Of a DNA stretch of 50,381 nucleotides, positions 9,037 to 18,002 are shown piece by piece. Numbering within the stretch: the first letter of the stretch is position 1; each line of letters opens with the position of its first letter. The DNA comes from an uncultured Porphyromonas sp. Lineage in GTDB: Bacteria > Bacteroidota > Bacteroidia > Bacteroidales > Porphyromonadaceae. A program made the translations under genes and the position numbers. Below the pieces are notes generated by a model that was not told where the DNA came from, ran no database searches, and saw only the letters and a program-made list of their open reading frames with translations. Location: contig NZ_CALHVI010000021.1 of NCBI RefSeq assembly GCF_938039215.1, forward strand, positions 1 through 50,381, in the 5' to 3' direction.

Positions 9037-9084
9037 AAAGTCGAGGGGCAATACGATCAGCTGATCGTATTGCCCCTCGACTTT
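9037..9084. terminator. Perfect 48-bp palindrome, probable bidirectional terminator
   Basis: The 24-nt arm 9037-9060 (starting AAAGTCGAGGGGCAA) is the exact reverse complement of 9061-9084, with no intervening bases. The arms begin AAAG and end CTTT, so transcripts from either strand end in a short U-tract. It lies 58 bp after the lipoprotein stop. Confidence 0.75.
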
Positions 9085-9358
9085 TATTGCTAGCACGCTC
9101 TATGATCACTTTGCTACTGTAGCTCTGATGCAATGTGCACACCCTTCCCGAGTAGGTGCGTACATATCTCTCTCCGCTTGCGCTCAGATCGATCTCACAG
9201 AAGGGGTGGAAGGCAGGTGGTAGGGGGGTATCATAGGACGTGCAGTAATCGAAGGACTAAGTGAGGTATCGTTCTCTAGAGAGTCTACATCACCTAGAAT
9301 TGCCAGAGGGTTCCTTGGACAAGGCTATATGTATTCCTATACTCGTAGTGCTAAGGGA
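9085..9358. other. Intergenic spacer between two terminators
   Basis: No gene, repeat or promoter could be supported between the terminator of the DUF1266 gene and that of the convergent SusCD operon. Confidence 0.5.
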
Positions 9359-9359
9359 C

Positions 9360-9408
9360 AAAAGCTGTGGGGCGATACGCTTGATCAAGCGCATCGCCCC
9401 ACGGCTTT
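9360..9408 (-). terminator. Terminator of the SusC/SusD operon
   Basis: Arms of about 24 nt (9360-9383 and 9385-9408 region, AAAAGCTGTGGGGCGAT pairing with ATCGCCCCACGGCTTTT) form a long hairpin with one wobble and one mismatch. It lies about 20 bp beyond the stop of the last minus-strand gene; read on the minus strand it ends in TTTTGT. Confidence 0.7.
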
Positions 9409-9426
9409 TAGCAAGAGTGTTATACC

Positions 9427-10743
9427 TTATTTAGGAGTCGTACCCTTGACCCAGTAGTTGCTGGAGTTGGCTACCGAGCTGATACGCACATAGCCATCTT
9501 CGCCTTCTATTGGCTCGACCTTGTAGGGCGAGTTGTACACGAGCGACTGGAGATACCAGTCGAAGGCACGGTGGCCAAAGAGCCAAGCGAGGTCCTTCTG
9601 GATGATCCGCGTCATGTGGAACTGATTGGGCTCCCCATAGATCGAGGTGTAGTCCACATAGTAGCTTCCCCATGAGTCGTAGAACCAATAGTTGATCAAG
9701 AATTGTAGGGTGATCTTAGGCATCTCATCATCATATGAGCCCCAATAGACATCGTTCCCGAAGGTCCCTGGATAGACATCTCCCTGCTGTGTCTGCTGAA
9801 CCTGTAGGAAGAGATTATAGGCATCCTTCCCTGTCTGACCCTCTGCATAGGTGATCTGGGTCGACTTCTCCGTCAGGTCATATGTGCCAGCGAAAAGCGT
9901 GAGGGTCTGCTTACCATTGTCAGTCGTCACTGCAGTCTTATCTGCATTGAGCTCAAGGGTGCGCAGCGTGTCTGTACCGATGGCTAGCGGGGTGAGTAGA
10001 CGAAGCCCCTTGTCGGTGAAGACGATGGGAAGCATACGCTTCTGGTCATCGTAGCGTACCCAGAGCTGGCGGGCATTCCCGAAGACCGAGACCGCTACTT
10101 CCTTCCCTCCGAGTTGGAGTGGAGAGAGCGCCTTTGCCTTGAGGGCAGCTTGGCTCTCACTGATCTTCTCGAAGTAACTCTTGGGATCTTCATCGATACG
10201 TAGAAGCGTCATACGGTTCTTCGTACGTCCTCCACGAAGGGTGATGGTCCGCTTGTCGTCACTGACCTTCTCGATGACGAAGTCAAAGTCCCCGTTGTAT
10301 GCTTCGGGCACGCCCCACTGAGGATTCGAGTAGTGGTGCAGAGCTGCATTGAAGGTGTCGAAGGTCAGGCGTACCCCTCCATTGTGTGAGAAGTGGTAGG
10401 TCGAGCTATACTCAGTCTTGTAGACGGGCTTCTTCCCCAGCTCAGGCTTATTGGGATCGATGAGCACGGAGTCTACAAGTTCCTTATAATCCTCGGAGAA
10501 GATCTTAGCTTCGTTCTTTGAGGCGAACTTGACACAGAGGTTGTGCCCCCCATACTCACCTGAGCTAGGTATCAGGGTGAGTAGCCATCCATGTTCGCTC
10601 GAGCGCAGGAGTTCCTCTATTGCCTTGGTCTTCTCTGCGATGTATGTCGTCGGATAATTGCTGTCATCGGGCATGTCCTCATACTGTCGGCAGGAACCGA
10701 AGAGGACGGCAAGCCCGAGAGCAAGAATATGATAGTAGCGCAT
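9427..10743 (-). CDS. DUF4302 family surface lipoprotein
   Basis: A 438-aa lipoprotein (signal MRYYHILALGLAVLF, lipobox FGSC). The region around residues 35-75 (KTKAIEELLRSSEHGWLL, then YGGHNLCVKF) is the pattern I associate with DUF4302, a family often encoded behind SusC/SusD pairs with a metallopeptidase. The rest is beta-rich, suggesting an outer-leaflet accessory binding protein. It is the last gene of the operon, 2 bp after the metallopeptidase gene. The ligand is unknown. Confidence 0.75.
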   Translation of the reverse strand: MRYYHILALGLAVLFGSCRQYEDMPDDSNYPTTYIAEKTKAIEELLRSSEHGWLLTLIPSSGEYGGHNLCVKFASKNEAKIFSEDYKELVDSVLIDPNKPELGKKPVYKTEYSSTYHFSHNGGVRLTFDTFNAALHHYSNPQWGVPEAYNGDFDFVIEKVSDDKRTITLRGGRTKNRMTLLRIDEDPKSYFEKISESQAALKAKALSPLQLGGKEVAVSVFGNARQLWVRYDDQKRMLPIVFTDKGLRLLTPLAIGTDTLRTLELNADKTAVTTDNGKQTLTLFAGTYDLTEKSTQITYAEGQTGKDAYNLFLQVQQTQQGDVYPGTFGNDVYWGSYDDEMPKITLQFLINYWFYDSWGSYYVDYTSIYGEPNQFHMTRIIQKDLAWLFGHRAFDWYLQSLVYNSPYKVEPIEGEDGYVRISSVANSSNYWVKGTTPK

Positions 10744-10745
10744 AG

Positions 10746-11663
10746 TTAGTATCCTTTAGGGTATTGGGTGAAGTCCATACTTGCGACCTTCGCAAGTCTC
10801 GTCTGAGCTTCAGCTCGGATCTTATCAAGGTCAGCCGAATATTCGGATCGAAGGTAGTCCTTCATGATCTTCAGCTTCTTCTCGATGATCTCACGTCCGG
10901 TGAAGGTGGCTTCGCTACGGTTCTTCCCTTCAGCCTTCTTCAAGAGCTCCTCCCACTCGGTATCGGAGTAGAGGACATAGTAGGCAAAGAGCTCGGCGAA
11001 GTCTTCGTCGGCATCGGTGCTGGCATAGTCACTGACGAAGCCTGCATAGTTCGCACTCTGTCCCGTACGCCACCAGTAGGAGAAGGCATCCTGCTTCTGG
11101 TACTCGAGCGAGGAGAGTTTGTCGAACTCTGTGGGGTAGGCTCGCTCCTCATGCAGGGTATGTGCCGACTCGTGGAAGAGCACGCTCACATAGGACTCGC
11201 GCACCGTGCTGGTGTATTGAGTGTTCAGCTCGTTGATGTTGTAGATCCAGATCATCCCTTGGGGAGCTGCCCCTGCCATACGACGGTCGATCGCATAGCC
11301 CGAGGAGCCGAAGAGATTGAGGTACTTCACCGTGTGGGTCTGCAGATAGCCCTCGGGTGTAGAGGCTTCGTAGACTTGGAAGAATAGGTAGTCAATGAGG
11401 TTGAGGAACTCTAGTGCCTTATTCTCCATGACGGGAGCCAAGAGGTAGCGGCGGTCCGTGACTCTATCGTCGTAGCGGTAGCTGATGTCTACGTTGTACT
11501 TCTTGGCAAAGAGCTTCTGTATATATTGGTCGAGGCGAGTCATCTCCGACATAGGCTTCTGTGTGAAGACCTGACGATTTGCCTTGACGGAATCAATGTC
11601 CGAGGAGCATCCCATGAGGCCACTCAGTGCGAGAGCTGCTAGGGGAATGAATAACTTCTTCAT
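10746..11663 (-). CDS. Putative zinc-binding metallopeptidase lipoprotein (Peptidase_Mx1-like)
   Basis: A 305-aa lipoprotein (lipobox LMGC). The zinc motif HESAH (in SVLFHESAHTLHEE) is clear, followed by an acidic DADEDFAELFAYYV segment that can supply the third ligand. Proteins of this type recur next to SusC, SusD and DUF4302 genes in Bacteroidota. The likely role is cleavage or presentation of a protein or peptide ligand at the outer surface before uptake through the SusCD pair. Substrate and even activity are unproven. It is tightly packed between SusD (15 bp) and the DUF4302 gene (2 bp). Confidence 0.8.
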   Translation of the reverse strand: MKKLFIPLAALALSGLMGCSSDIDSVKANRQVFTQKPMSEMTRLDQYIQKLFAKKYNVDISYRYDDRVTDRRYLLAPVMENKALEFLNLIDYLFFQVYEASTPEGYLQTHTVKYLNLFGSSGYAIDRRMAGAAPQGMIWIYNINELNTQYTSTVRESYVSVLFHESAHTLHEERAYPTEFDKLSSLEYQKQDAFSYWWRTGQSANYAGFVSDYASTDADEDFAELFAYYVLYSDTEWEELLKKAEGKNRSEATFTGREIIEKKLKIMKDYLRSEYSADLDKIRAEAQTRLAKVASMDFTQYPKGY

Positions 11664-11678
11664 AGCTCGTAGTCAGAT

Positions 11679-13262
11679 TTAGTTGGTGGGGTTCTGCACG
11701 ATCTTCCCCTTGATGGCTTGGCTGGGAAGCTGGAGCGCTTGGCGAGGGTCACGAGCAGGGAGTGTACTCTGGACGACATAGCGGTAGCCATCATTCAGCC
11801 TGCGGTAGATGGGTATCCCGTATCGCTTGATATCCTGCCATCTTAGTCCTTCGTGCATGGTGAGGATACGACGGCACTGGAGGAGGTGCTGGAGGAGGGC
11901 ATTCGCATCGCTGCTGGCGATGGTGAAGTGCGGATTGAACTCCTTGCGTATCGAAGCCTTCTCCTTGCTGTCTAGAGCAAGGGCGTTGTAGAAGGCGATG
12001 ACCTCTGCCTTGGTGAAGCTCTTCTGACGATCATTCTTCTCCCCATCATTGAGGTAGTTCGAGGTGAAGAGATTGATGTCGTCGAGGGCAGAATCATAGT
12101 TGGCAGCACCCTGATGGATCTTTGCTTCGGCACGTACAAGTAGGGTCTCGTCAGTGGTGAAGGGAGTCTCCATCGTCTGGATACTATTGCTTGGATAGGT
12201 GGGGTACTTGGGTTGTACGGTCTTATTGATATTCCCTTCGGTATAGATGAAGGGCTGGAACCAATAAGGGTCCTTACTTCCCCAGATATTCTTAGCGAAG
12301 AGTGTCTCGGTGAGGGTCAACTCCTGCGACTGAGTGAAGCGGGTATTGTAGTAGCTTGTCCCTCCTGTGATCAGCCAAGGATAGTAGCTGTAGGTCGAGA
12401 GTGTAAGCAGATTCGCTGGGTTAGCAACATCGTAGTAAGCTAGGGCGAAGGCTGCGTCGGTACGGGGGACGTTGTAGAAGGCCTTCCAATTACGTAGCAC
12501 CAGCGAAGGGTTGGATCCGAGTACCTTGTCGGCATGCTCGATGGCCTTATCCCACTTCTGATAGTAGAGGTAGAAGCGTGCTGCGAAGGCATGCCCCGAA
12601 GCCGCCGTGAAGTGGAACTTCTTGTACTTGTCGCTGTAGGTGGAGTACTTCTCTAGGAGAGGTAACCCAGCCTCAATGTCAGCGGCTATCTGCTGGTAGG
12701 TCTCAGCGAGTGTCCCTCTGGAGTAGTTGGGGAGCAGGCTCACGACACGCTCCTTGAGATAGGGTATCCCAAGATCCGTGCTACTCGTCTGTGGGTCGAA
12801 GGCAAGGCAGAATGCATTGGCCAGCTGGAAGTGTCCCCAAGCTCGAGCCAAGAGTGCTTCTCCCTCAGCAGCTCGGTATTCGTCACCATGCTCACCTGTC
12901 TCCTTGATGTCCTCAAGGGCTTCGTTGGCATGGGCGATAGCGTAGTAGGTCGTCTCCCAGATCTCATACGGTGCATCGTAGAGATTATCCGAGTTCACGA
13001 TCTTCTCCCAGTAAGCAGCACCCTCACAGAACTGATTCGTATAGGGATTGCCCGTACCATCATCATGGATATTGTCCGAGGAGAGCTCGGTGAGGTAGCT
13101 GATGGAGCTCGTAGAGTAAGCGCTATTGAGTAGCTTCTGGATCTTGCTTGCGTTGTCTGGTTCGACAAGGTCCGAATAGGGGTTCTTGTCGAGGAACTTA
13201 TTGCACGATGTCATCGAGAGGGCGAGGATGACACCTAGTCCGATGGATGTAAGTGGCTTCAT
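11679..13262 (-). CDS. SusD/RagB family nutrient-binding outer membrane lipoprotein
   Basis: A 527-aa surface lipoprotein (MKPLTSIGLG signal, lipobox MTSC, Cys 20) forming the lid of the SusC channel. The typical SusD start after the Cys (NKFLDKNPYSDLVEP), helical TPR-like segments with YYAIAHANEALEDI and EALLARAWGHFQLANAF, and the C-terminal LRWQDIKRYGIPIYRR segment are all visible. It lies 21 bp after the SusC gene. With a metallopeptidase rather than glycosidases in the operon, the cargo is more likely peptide or protein-derived than a glycan. Confidence 0.93.
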   Translation of the reverse strand: MKPLTSIGLGVILALSMTSCNKFLDKNPYSDLVEPDNASKIQKLLNSAYSTSSISYLTELSSDNIHDDGTGNPYTNQFCEGAAYWEKIVNSDNLYDAPYEIWETTYYAIAHANEALEDIKETGEHGDEYRAAEGEALLARAWGHFQLANAFCLAFDPQTSSTDLGIPYLKERVVSLLPNYSRGTLAETYQQIAADIEAGLPLLEKYSTYSDKYKKFHFTAASGHAFAARFYLYYQKWDKAIEHADKVLGSNPSLVLRNWKAFYNVPRTDAAFALAYYDVANPANLLTLSTYSYYPWLITGGTSYYNTRFTQSQELTLTETLFAKNIWGSKDPYWFQPFIYTEGNINKTVQPKYPTYPSNSIQTMETPFTTDETLLVRAEAKIHQGAANYDSALDDINLFTSNYLNDGEKNDRQKSFTKAEVIAFYNALALDSKEKASIRKEFNPHFTIASSDANALLQHLLQCRRILTMHEGLRWQDIKRYGIPIYRRLNDGYRYVVQSTLPARDPRQALQLPSQAIKGKIVQNPTN

Positions 13263-13283
13263 TGTTCGTTCGTATTTCGATGA

Positions 13284-16200
13284 CTAGATACCCACTGTGC
13301 AGGTGAAGATGATCGAGTGGGGGCTGTAAGCGTAGGGTAGGGCTCCATTGAGCTTCTTGTCTGAGTAGATCAGGAAGAGGTTCGATGCTTGGAGCTTGAG
13401 ATCTACCGAGCTAAGGAAGGTCTTAGCAAGTGCAGCCTTAGGTATGGAGTAGCCCAGCGAGATGTCTCGCAGCTGGATGTAGTCACATCGGGCGATACGT
13501 ACATCGGAATAGTTGTAGGTGCTGTAGGCACGGGAGAGGTTAGGATAGCTATTACGCTGACCACTCGTAGGGATGGATGGGACGTTGGTGTGCTCTTCGT
13601 CACCTGGAGCACGCCAGCGGCGGTTGAACTCATGCCCGAGGACTTGGTAGTCGTAGTAGCTGGAGCTGAACTGTGTAGGCAGACGCTTCACGCTCCCGAA
13701 GGAGTAGAGTACGTAGACACTTAGCGAGAAGTTCTTCCAGCGGAAGCTATTGTTCAGCCCGCCTTGGTCGGTAGGCTGGAGAGTACCTGAGTACTTGAGG
13801 TAGTCGAGGTTCTCCGTAGCACTGAAGTTGATATTGTCTCGCTCGATGGAGCCGTCATAGTTGTAGAAGAGGGGGAACCCTTCCTTGGATAGCTTGTAGA
13901 AGGGGATCGAGAAGATCGAAGCAAGGGGATAGCCCTCACGAGCTGCACCATTCGATGAGCTGACTAGAGTCGATACGTCGGGATGGGAGTTGAGCTTCGT
14001 GACCTTATTCGTGTTACGAGAGTAGGAGAAGGTCGTCGTCCAAGAGAACTGCTTGCTCTGGATGTTCTGTGTCGTCAGTGATAGCTCCACGCCCTTGGCT
14101 TCCATGGAGGCTACGTTGCCATAGGGCTTGAAGAAGCCACCAGTACCTTGGTTGTAAGCCACATCAACGAGGTCTCGGCCTTGGCGGGAGAAGAGGTTGA
14201 GTGAAGCGCTTATCCGTTCGTCCCACAGACCGAAGTTGAGGTTCCAGTTGAGCTCATACATCTTTTCGTAAGTCAAGTCATGGTTCGCTGGCTCACTGAG
14301 GTAGAGTCCGGGCTCGATCAGGTCATTGGGGCGGAAGGGAAGGAAGGGCTTGATGCGCTGGTAGGAGTTGTAGACGAAGGGGAGTGTCCCTGTCATCCCG
14401 TAGGAGATCTTCGTGGAGAGCGAAGAGAGGGGCTGTAGGCTTGGGAAGAAGGCTTCGCTCGAGACATCCCATCCTAGAGCAGCGTTCCAAGTGGGGATCC
14501 AGCGTACAAGGCGAGACTTACCGAAGCGGTTGGTCCCTTCGTAGCGGAGCGACCCGTCGAAGGTGTAGCGTCCGAGGAAGCTGTAGGAAGCATTACCAAG
14601 GAAGGCTACGTTGCGGTCGATCGTAGTCTTGCGTGTGTAGTACTTGCGGTTCCCTTCATGGAGCCACTTGAAGAGCAGGGGATCGAAGGTGCTGAGTTCA
14701 CCGATCTCGAAGTTGACCCCGTATTCATCGTGCCAACCGCTCTTCTCTAGATAGTCGAAGAGGTCCATCCCGCCGACAAGTGTCAGAGCGTGCTTCCCAT
14801 CGCCGAAGGTATCAATGTAGGTAGCACGAGCCTGCAGGTCAAAGCGTCGTGAGGAGAAGTCCTGTATGGTGCGATAGCCCCCATGAGGCATGACTACCTT
14901 GGGGACAGCGTAGACGTCATCAGCGGGCTTGTATAGGTAGCTATTGCGGTCTCGGATGAGGCGCTTGTTCATGGCACGGAAGCGCTCTGACACGTTGGAC
15001 TTCTCGGTGCGGATGAATTCTGAGATCAGTCCGTAGTATTGGATCGACCCAAGGAGTGAGGCGTTGAACTTCTGTGAGGGGCGATAGGCGATCGAGGCTT
15101 GTAGGCGGAGGTTGATCGCATCGTCGTCCTGATAGTTCTGCTTCATCTCTTCCTTGAGGTTGAGGGGAGCGAACTCGTAGAGATAGTATTGATCGGGGTC
15201 GAGTGTGCGGGAGAAGCTCTTTGCAGAGGTGAGCGGATTGAAGTCTCCTCCATCATGGCTCTGGGAGTAAGAGGCATTGACGATCGAGCCGAAGGTCCAA
15301 TATCTATGAGGCTTGAAGGAAGCATTGAGATTGAAGAAGTAGGTGTTCTCTGATTGGACTTTAGCCCACCCTGGATCGATCGTAGCACCGAGAGAAGCGT
15401 AGAAGTTCGAGACCTGCGTCCCAGAGGCTAGAGATACGGTGTGCTGGTGGCGGATGCTGTTCTGGAAGAGCTCCTTGAACCAGTCGGTATTTCTTCGCTC
15501 AGCAGCAGCGAGGTAGCGAGTCTGTCCTTCGATGGTATTGTCTTGGTAGTACTGATTGTTCTTGTATCTGATGGCATTGTCATACATCAGCCCATATACC
15601 CCGTAGCGTGTCTGATAGAGGACGGTCTCGGGGCTAAGGCTACCTCCCTCTTCCAGCTCCTTGAGCACGGACATCTGGTCTTGAGAGTTGAGGATGTTGA
15701 ACTCTCTATAGGAGGGGATGAGGCGGTAGGTCAGCTGTGAAGTGTAGGTGAAGCGATTGATTCCTTGTCCCGCATGACGTGTGCGGACGGAGATGACCCC
15801 ACCAGTAGCTTGGTTCCCATAGAGTGCTGTGGCCGAAGCGTCAGTGATGACGGTGAAGCTCTCGATATCTCGCTCTGAGAGCCCTGGGAGGGCTGCTGCG
15901 ATGAGGCGCTTAGCATCGGGGGAAGCGAGGTCAGCGGTGTTGAAGTCCTTGTCCTGCTTGTAGACCACTCCATCGATGACCCAAAGCGGGTAGTACTTGG
16001 TCTGGATGGAGGTCGTCTGACGCATCGTAGTCACTGCTGCGCCCTTCTGTTGCTCCTCGGCATCTTCTAGGGTGATGGTCAGAGGATCTCTGGAGGCGGC
16101 TACCTCGAGAGTCTTCTTCCCCGTGAGGGAGAAGATGAGGGTGGACTTCTCTGCTACTTGCAGGGAGAATTTACCATCTGCGTCCGTCGTCGTGTGCTTG

Positions 16201-16358
16201 GTGTTGTCGAGCTTGTCTGTGACAGATACCTTAGCTAGAGGAGTACCTCTAGAGTCAAGTACCTTGCCTTGGACAAGGATCGTCTGAGCACAAACGGCTG
16301 TCGCTGAGCTGACCGCTAGGATCAAGCCCAAGATTAGGGTCCATAGTCTTGTTACCAT
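13284..16358 (-). CDS. SusC/RagA family TonB-dependent transporter with a short plug
   Basis: An outer membrane TonB-dependent importer, 1024 aa from the ATG at 16358; an open frame from a TTG at 16364 adds two residues. Order: signal peptide (VTRLWTLILGLILAVSSATAVCAQ), carboxypeptidase-regulatory-like domain (GKVLDSRGTPLAKVSV...DADGKFSL, about 30-100), plug, and a 22-strand-type barrel. The SusC signature (IESFTVITDASATALYG) is present. The plug is odd: from TTMRQTTSIQTKYYPLWVIDGVV the segment normally reading LQGKVAGV...IRG before the VIDG motif is missing, roughly 50-60 residues. It is the first gene of a four-gene operon. Confidence 0.93.
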   Translation of the reverse strand: MVTRLWTLILGLILAVSSATAVCAQTILVQGKVLDSRGTPLAKVSVTDKLDNTKHTTTDADGKFSLQVAEKSTLIFSLTGKKTLEVAASRDPLTITLEDAEEQQKGAAVTTMRQTTSIQTKYYPLWVIDGVVYKQDKDFNTADLASPDAKRLIAAALPGLSERDIESFTVITDASATALYGNQATGGVISVRTRHAGQGINRFTYTSQLTYRLIPSYREFNILNSQDQMSVLKELEEGGSLSPETVLYQTRYGVYGLMYDNAIRYKNNQYYQDNTIEGQTRYLAAAERRNTDWFKELFQNSIRHQHTVSLASGTQVSNFYASLGATIDPGWAKVQSENTYFFNLNASFKPHRYWTFGSIVNASYSQSHDGGDFNPLTSAKSFSRTLDPDQYYLYEFAPLNLKEEMKQNYQDDDAINLRLQASIAYRPSQKFNASLLGSIQYYGLISEFIRTEKSNVSERFRAMNKRLIRDRNSYLYKPADDVYAVPKVVMPHGGYRTIQDFSSRRFDLQARATYIDTFGDGKHALTLVGGMDLFDYLEKSGWHDEYGVNFEIGELSTFDPLLFKWLHEGNRKYYTRKTTIDRNVAFLGNASYSFLGRYTFDGSLRYEGTNRFGKSRLVRWIPTWNAALGWDVSSEAFFPSLQPLSSLSTKISYGMTGTLPFVYNSYQRIKPFLPFRPNDLIEPGLYLSEPANHDLTYEKMYELNWNLNFGLWDERISASLNLFSRQGRDLVDVAYNQGTGGFFKPYGNVASMEAKGVELSLTTQNIQSKQFSWTTTFSYSRNTNKVTKLNSHPDVSTLVSSSNGAAREGYPLASIFSIPFYKLSKEGFPLFYNYDGSIERDNINFSATENLDYLKYSGTLQPTDQGGLNNSFRWKNFSLSVYVLYSFGSVKRLPTQFSSSYYDYQVLGHEFNRRWRAPGDEEHTNVPSIPTSGQRNSYPNLSRAYSTYNYSDVRIARCDYIQLRDISLGYSIPKAALAKTFLSSVDLKLQASNLFLIYSDKKLNGALPYAYSPHSIIFTCTVGI

Positions 16359-16438
16359 AATCAATAGCTACGTTTGTATGTTAGTGCTTAGCTTGCCTCT
16401 CTAGCTCTTGGAAAGCCCACAGGCGAGAGATGCAGTAA

Positions 16439-16446
16439 CAAATTTA
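16439..16446 (-). promoter_or_regulatory. Promoter -7 element of the SusC/SusD operon
   Basis: Read on the minus strand the bases are TAAATTTG, a match to TAnnTTTG, about 80 bp before the SusC ATG. No clean TTTG lies at the usual -33 distance, which may indicate dependence on an activator. Confidence 0.5.
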
Positions 16447-16646
16447 GTAAAAAGAGGGAACGGATGTTATGAAAGGTAAGTAAGGGTATATAATATAATT
16501 TTTAAGAAAAGAATGCCCCATCATCCCTCTTTTGTTAAGTGGAAGAGGGAGGGATGTGAGTAGGCAAAGGCATGGGGTTTTTCCTCTGGAAAAGGTAGGG
16601 AAGAGTGGGTGGTCTTGGCTTAGCTCTACGGAGAGGGGCGGAAGAA

Positions 16647-16728
16647 ACCTACGGTAGGTCGTCGAAGCGACCTACCGTGGGTCGTCAGGACGACCTACCG
16701 TAGGTTTTTCTTGCGACCTACCGTGCAT
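16647..16728. repeat. 23-bp pitch palindrome array, family 1, locus 2
   Basis: Palindromes start at 16647, 16670, 16693 and 16716, an exact 23-bp pitch. The fourth is decayed at its right end (ACCTACCGTGCAT). Units 1 and 3 plus flanks form 19-bp perfect arms (AAACCTACGGTAGGTCGTC with its complement), while unit 2 sits in the loop. Both flanking genes are on the minus strand, whereas the T-run after unit 3 is on the plus strand. Confidence 0.9.
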
Positions 16729-16771
16729 CCCTTTTGACCCCTCTTGAGGTCGCTTGGGAAGCGGAAAGTAG

Positions 16772-16809
16772 AGCGCCCCCTCCAGCATGCGGTAGCTGGA
16801 GGGGGCGCT
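16772..16809 (-). terminator. Hairpin downstream of the ssb-like gene
   Basis: AGCGCCCCCTCCAG (16772-16785) pairs perfectly with CTGGAGGGGGCGCT (16796-16809). Read on the minus strand it follows the ssb-like gene by about 30 bp. The T-tract after it is weak (tactttcc). Confidence 0.6.
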
Positions 16810-16839
16810 GTGGTGATGGATGTAGCCTAAGGCTCGGTG

Positions 16840-17274
16840 CTAAGAGAGGGGACCTTCGTCCTCTGTCGGCTGGTAGGCTGTGGCATCAAATGAAGGGGAG
16901 GAAGGAGTGGAAGCCTTCGGGCTAGCCCCTTGGCTTGACTGCTGATGGATACGAGCATGGGTGGCTACGATCTCTGTGACCAGAGTGCTTGTGCCCGCTC
17001 GATCTGCCTCCCGTACATACTCGATCCTCCCAGCTATGGAGAGGATGGAGCCCTCATGAGCTTGCTCCAGCATCATACCGACTCCGCCTCGAGCGACGAT
17101 GCGGTGCCATAGTCGCTGGGTATAGCTCTTCCCCCCTTCACGTCCCGTGACGAGCTCCTCGGTCTTGAGGCGAAGATGCACCTCGGGGAAGTCGGGAGCG
17201 AGGTAGTGAATAGTCGGCTCTTCGGTGACTTCGCCCGTGAGGATGACTTGGTTGGTCGGTGGTAGCTGGGGCAT
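16840..17274 (-). CDS. Single-stranded DNA-binding protein (OB fold), atypical C-tail
   Basis: The 144-aa product has an SSB-type OB fold: NQVILTGEVTEEPTIHYL, then TQRLWHRIVARGGVGMML, GSILSIAGRIEY and TSTLVTEIVA follow the family order. The linker from residue ~112 is Ser/Pro/Gln-rich as in SSBs. The tail ends TEDEGPLS rather than the acidic DDIPF/DDLPF-type tip that recruits repair and replication partners. It may be a secondary SSB paralogue. It is the last gene of a minus-strand run, 5 bp after tsaB. Confidence 0.85.
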   Translation of the reverse strand: MPQLPPTNQVILTGEVTEEPTIHYLAPDFPEVHLRLKTEELVTGREGGKSYTQRLWHRIVARGGVGMMLEQAHEGSILSIAGRIEYVREADRAGTSTLVTEIVATHARIHQQSSQGASPKASTPSSPSFDATAYQPTEDEGPLS

Positions 17275-17279
17275 CGGGC

Positions 17280-17975
17280 TTAGCGATTCAAGACCTTGTT
17301 CTTGGCGATGACAGCCACGTAATCCTTCAGATAGTTAGGAGTCCAGTAGGCGGTGTCTACGAAGTCCCCCCGCTCGAAAGCTTGGCTAGCAAGAGGGATC
17401 ATCGCTGCGGCTTCGGGAGCGAAGCCTTCATCCCAAACTTCGTAGCTGTGCTGAGGCCAGAGCCCACGGGTCTTCGTAGCTCCATTCCCGACGAGAATAG
17501 GGTGCGGAGCATCTTCGAAGATAGGATGCTCCCCATCAAGGATAGCAGCATAGTCTTCGGCCAGACGCTTGCCTCGACTATCGAAGCGGGCTGCATAGAC
17601 TTCCATACGACGGGCATCAAGTAGTGGGAAGATCGTAGCCTCCTGACCTTCGGGCAGGGCAGTGATCGCCTGATGAGCGAGGAGCTCCAGCGTGTCGATG
17701 GCTAGGAGTGGCAGCTGAAAGCCTAGGCAGAGGCCCTTGGCTAGAGAGGCTCCTATACGAAGCCCCGTATAGCTCCCTGGGCCAGCGCTTACAGCGATGG
17801 CGGAGAGTTTGTGCCCCTCATTCTTGGCCCAGCTGATCAGTTCGTCGACCATGGGGGCAAGGGCAGCTGCATGTCCCCCTTCGGGGGCTGCTATGGATCG
17901 GGTGGCTAAGACTTCTGTTCCACGACCGAGGGCGGCACTGCACATCGTCGTCGAGGTCTCTATACAAAGGATCAT
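17280..17975 (-). CDS. tsaB: tRNA N6-threonylcarbamoyladenosine biosynthesis protein TsaB
   Basis: TsaB is the inactive ASKHA-fold partner that supports TsaD in adding threonylcarbamoyl to A37 of ANN-decoding tRNAs. The N-terminus MILCIETSTTMCSAALG and the segment AVSAGPGSYTGLRIGASLAKGL are diagnostic. At 231 aa it has normal length. It lies in the run transporter-queC-xth-tsaB-ssb; together with queC this places two tRNA-modification genes in one probable operon. Confidence 0.93.
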   Translation of the reverse strand: MILCIETSTTMCSAALGRGTEVLATRSIAAPEGGHAAALAPMVDELISWAKNEGHKLSAIAVSAGPGSYTGLRIGASLAKGLCLGFQLPLLAIDTLELLAHQAITALPEGQEATIFPLLDARRMEVYAARFDSRGKRLAEDYAAILDGEHPIFEDAPHPILVGNGATKTRGLWPQHSYEVWDEGFAPEAAAMIPLASQAFERGDFVDTAYWTPNYLKDYVAVIAKNKVLNR

Positions 17976-18002
17976 GATATCGGGTAGTTAGGGTGTAGCG
18001 GG

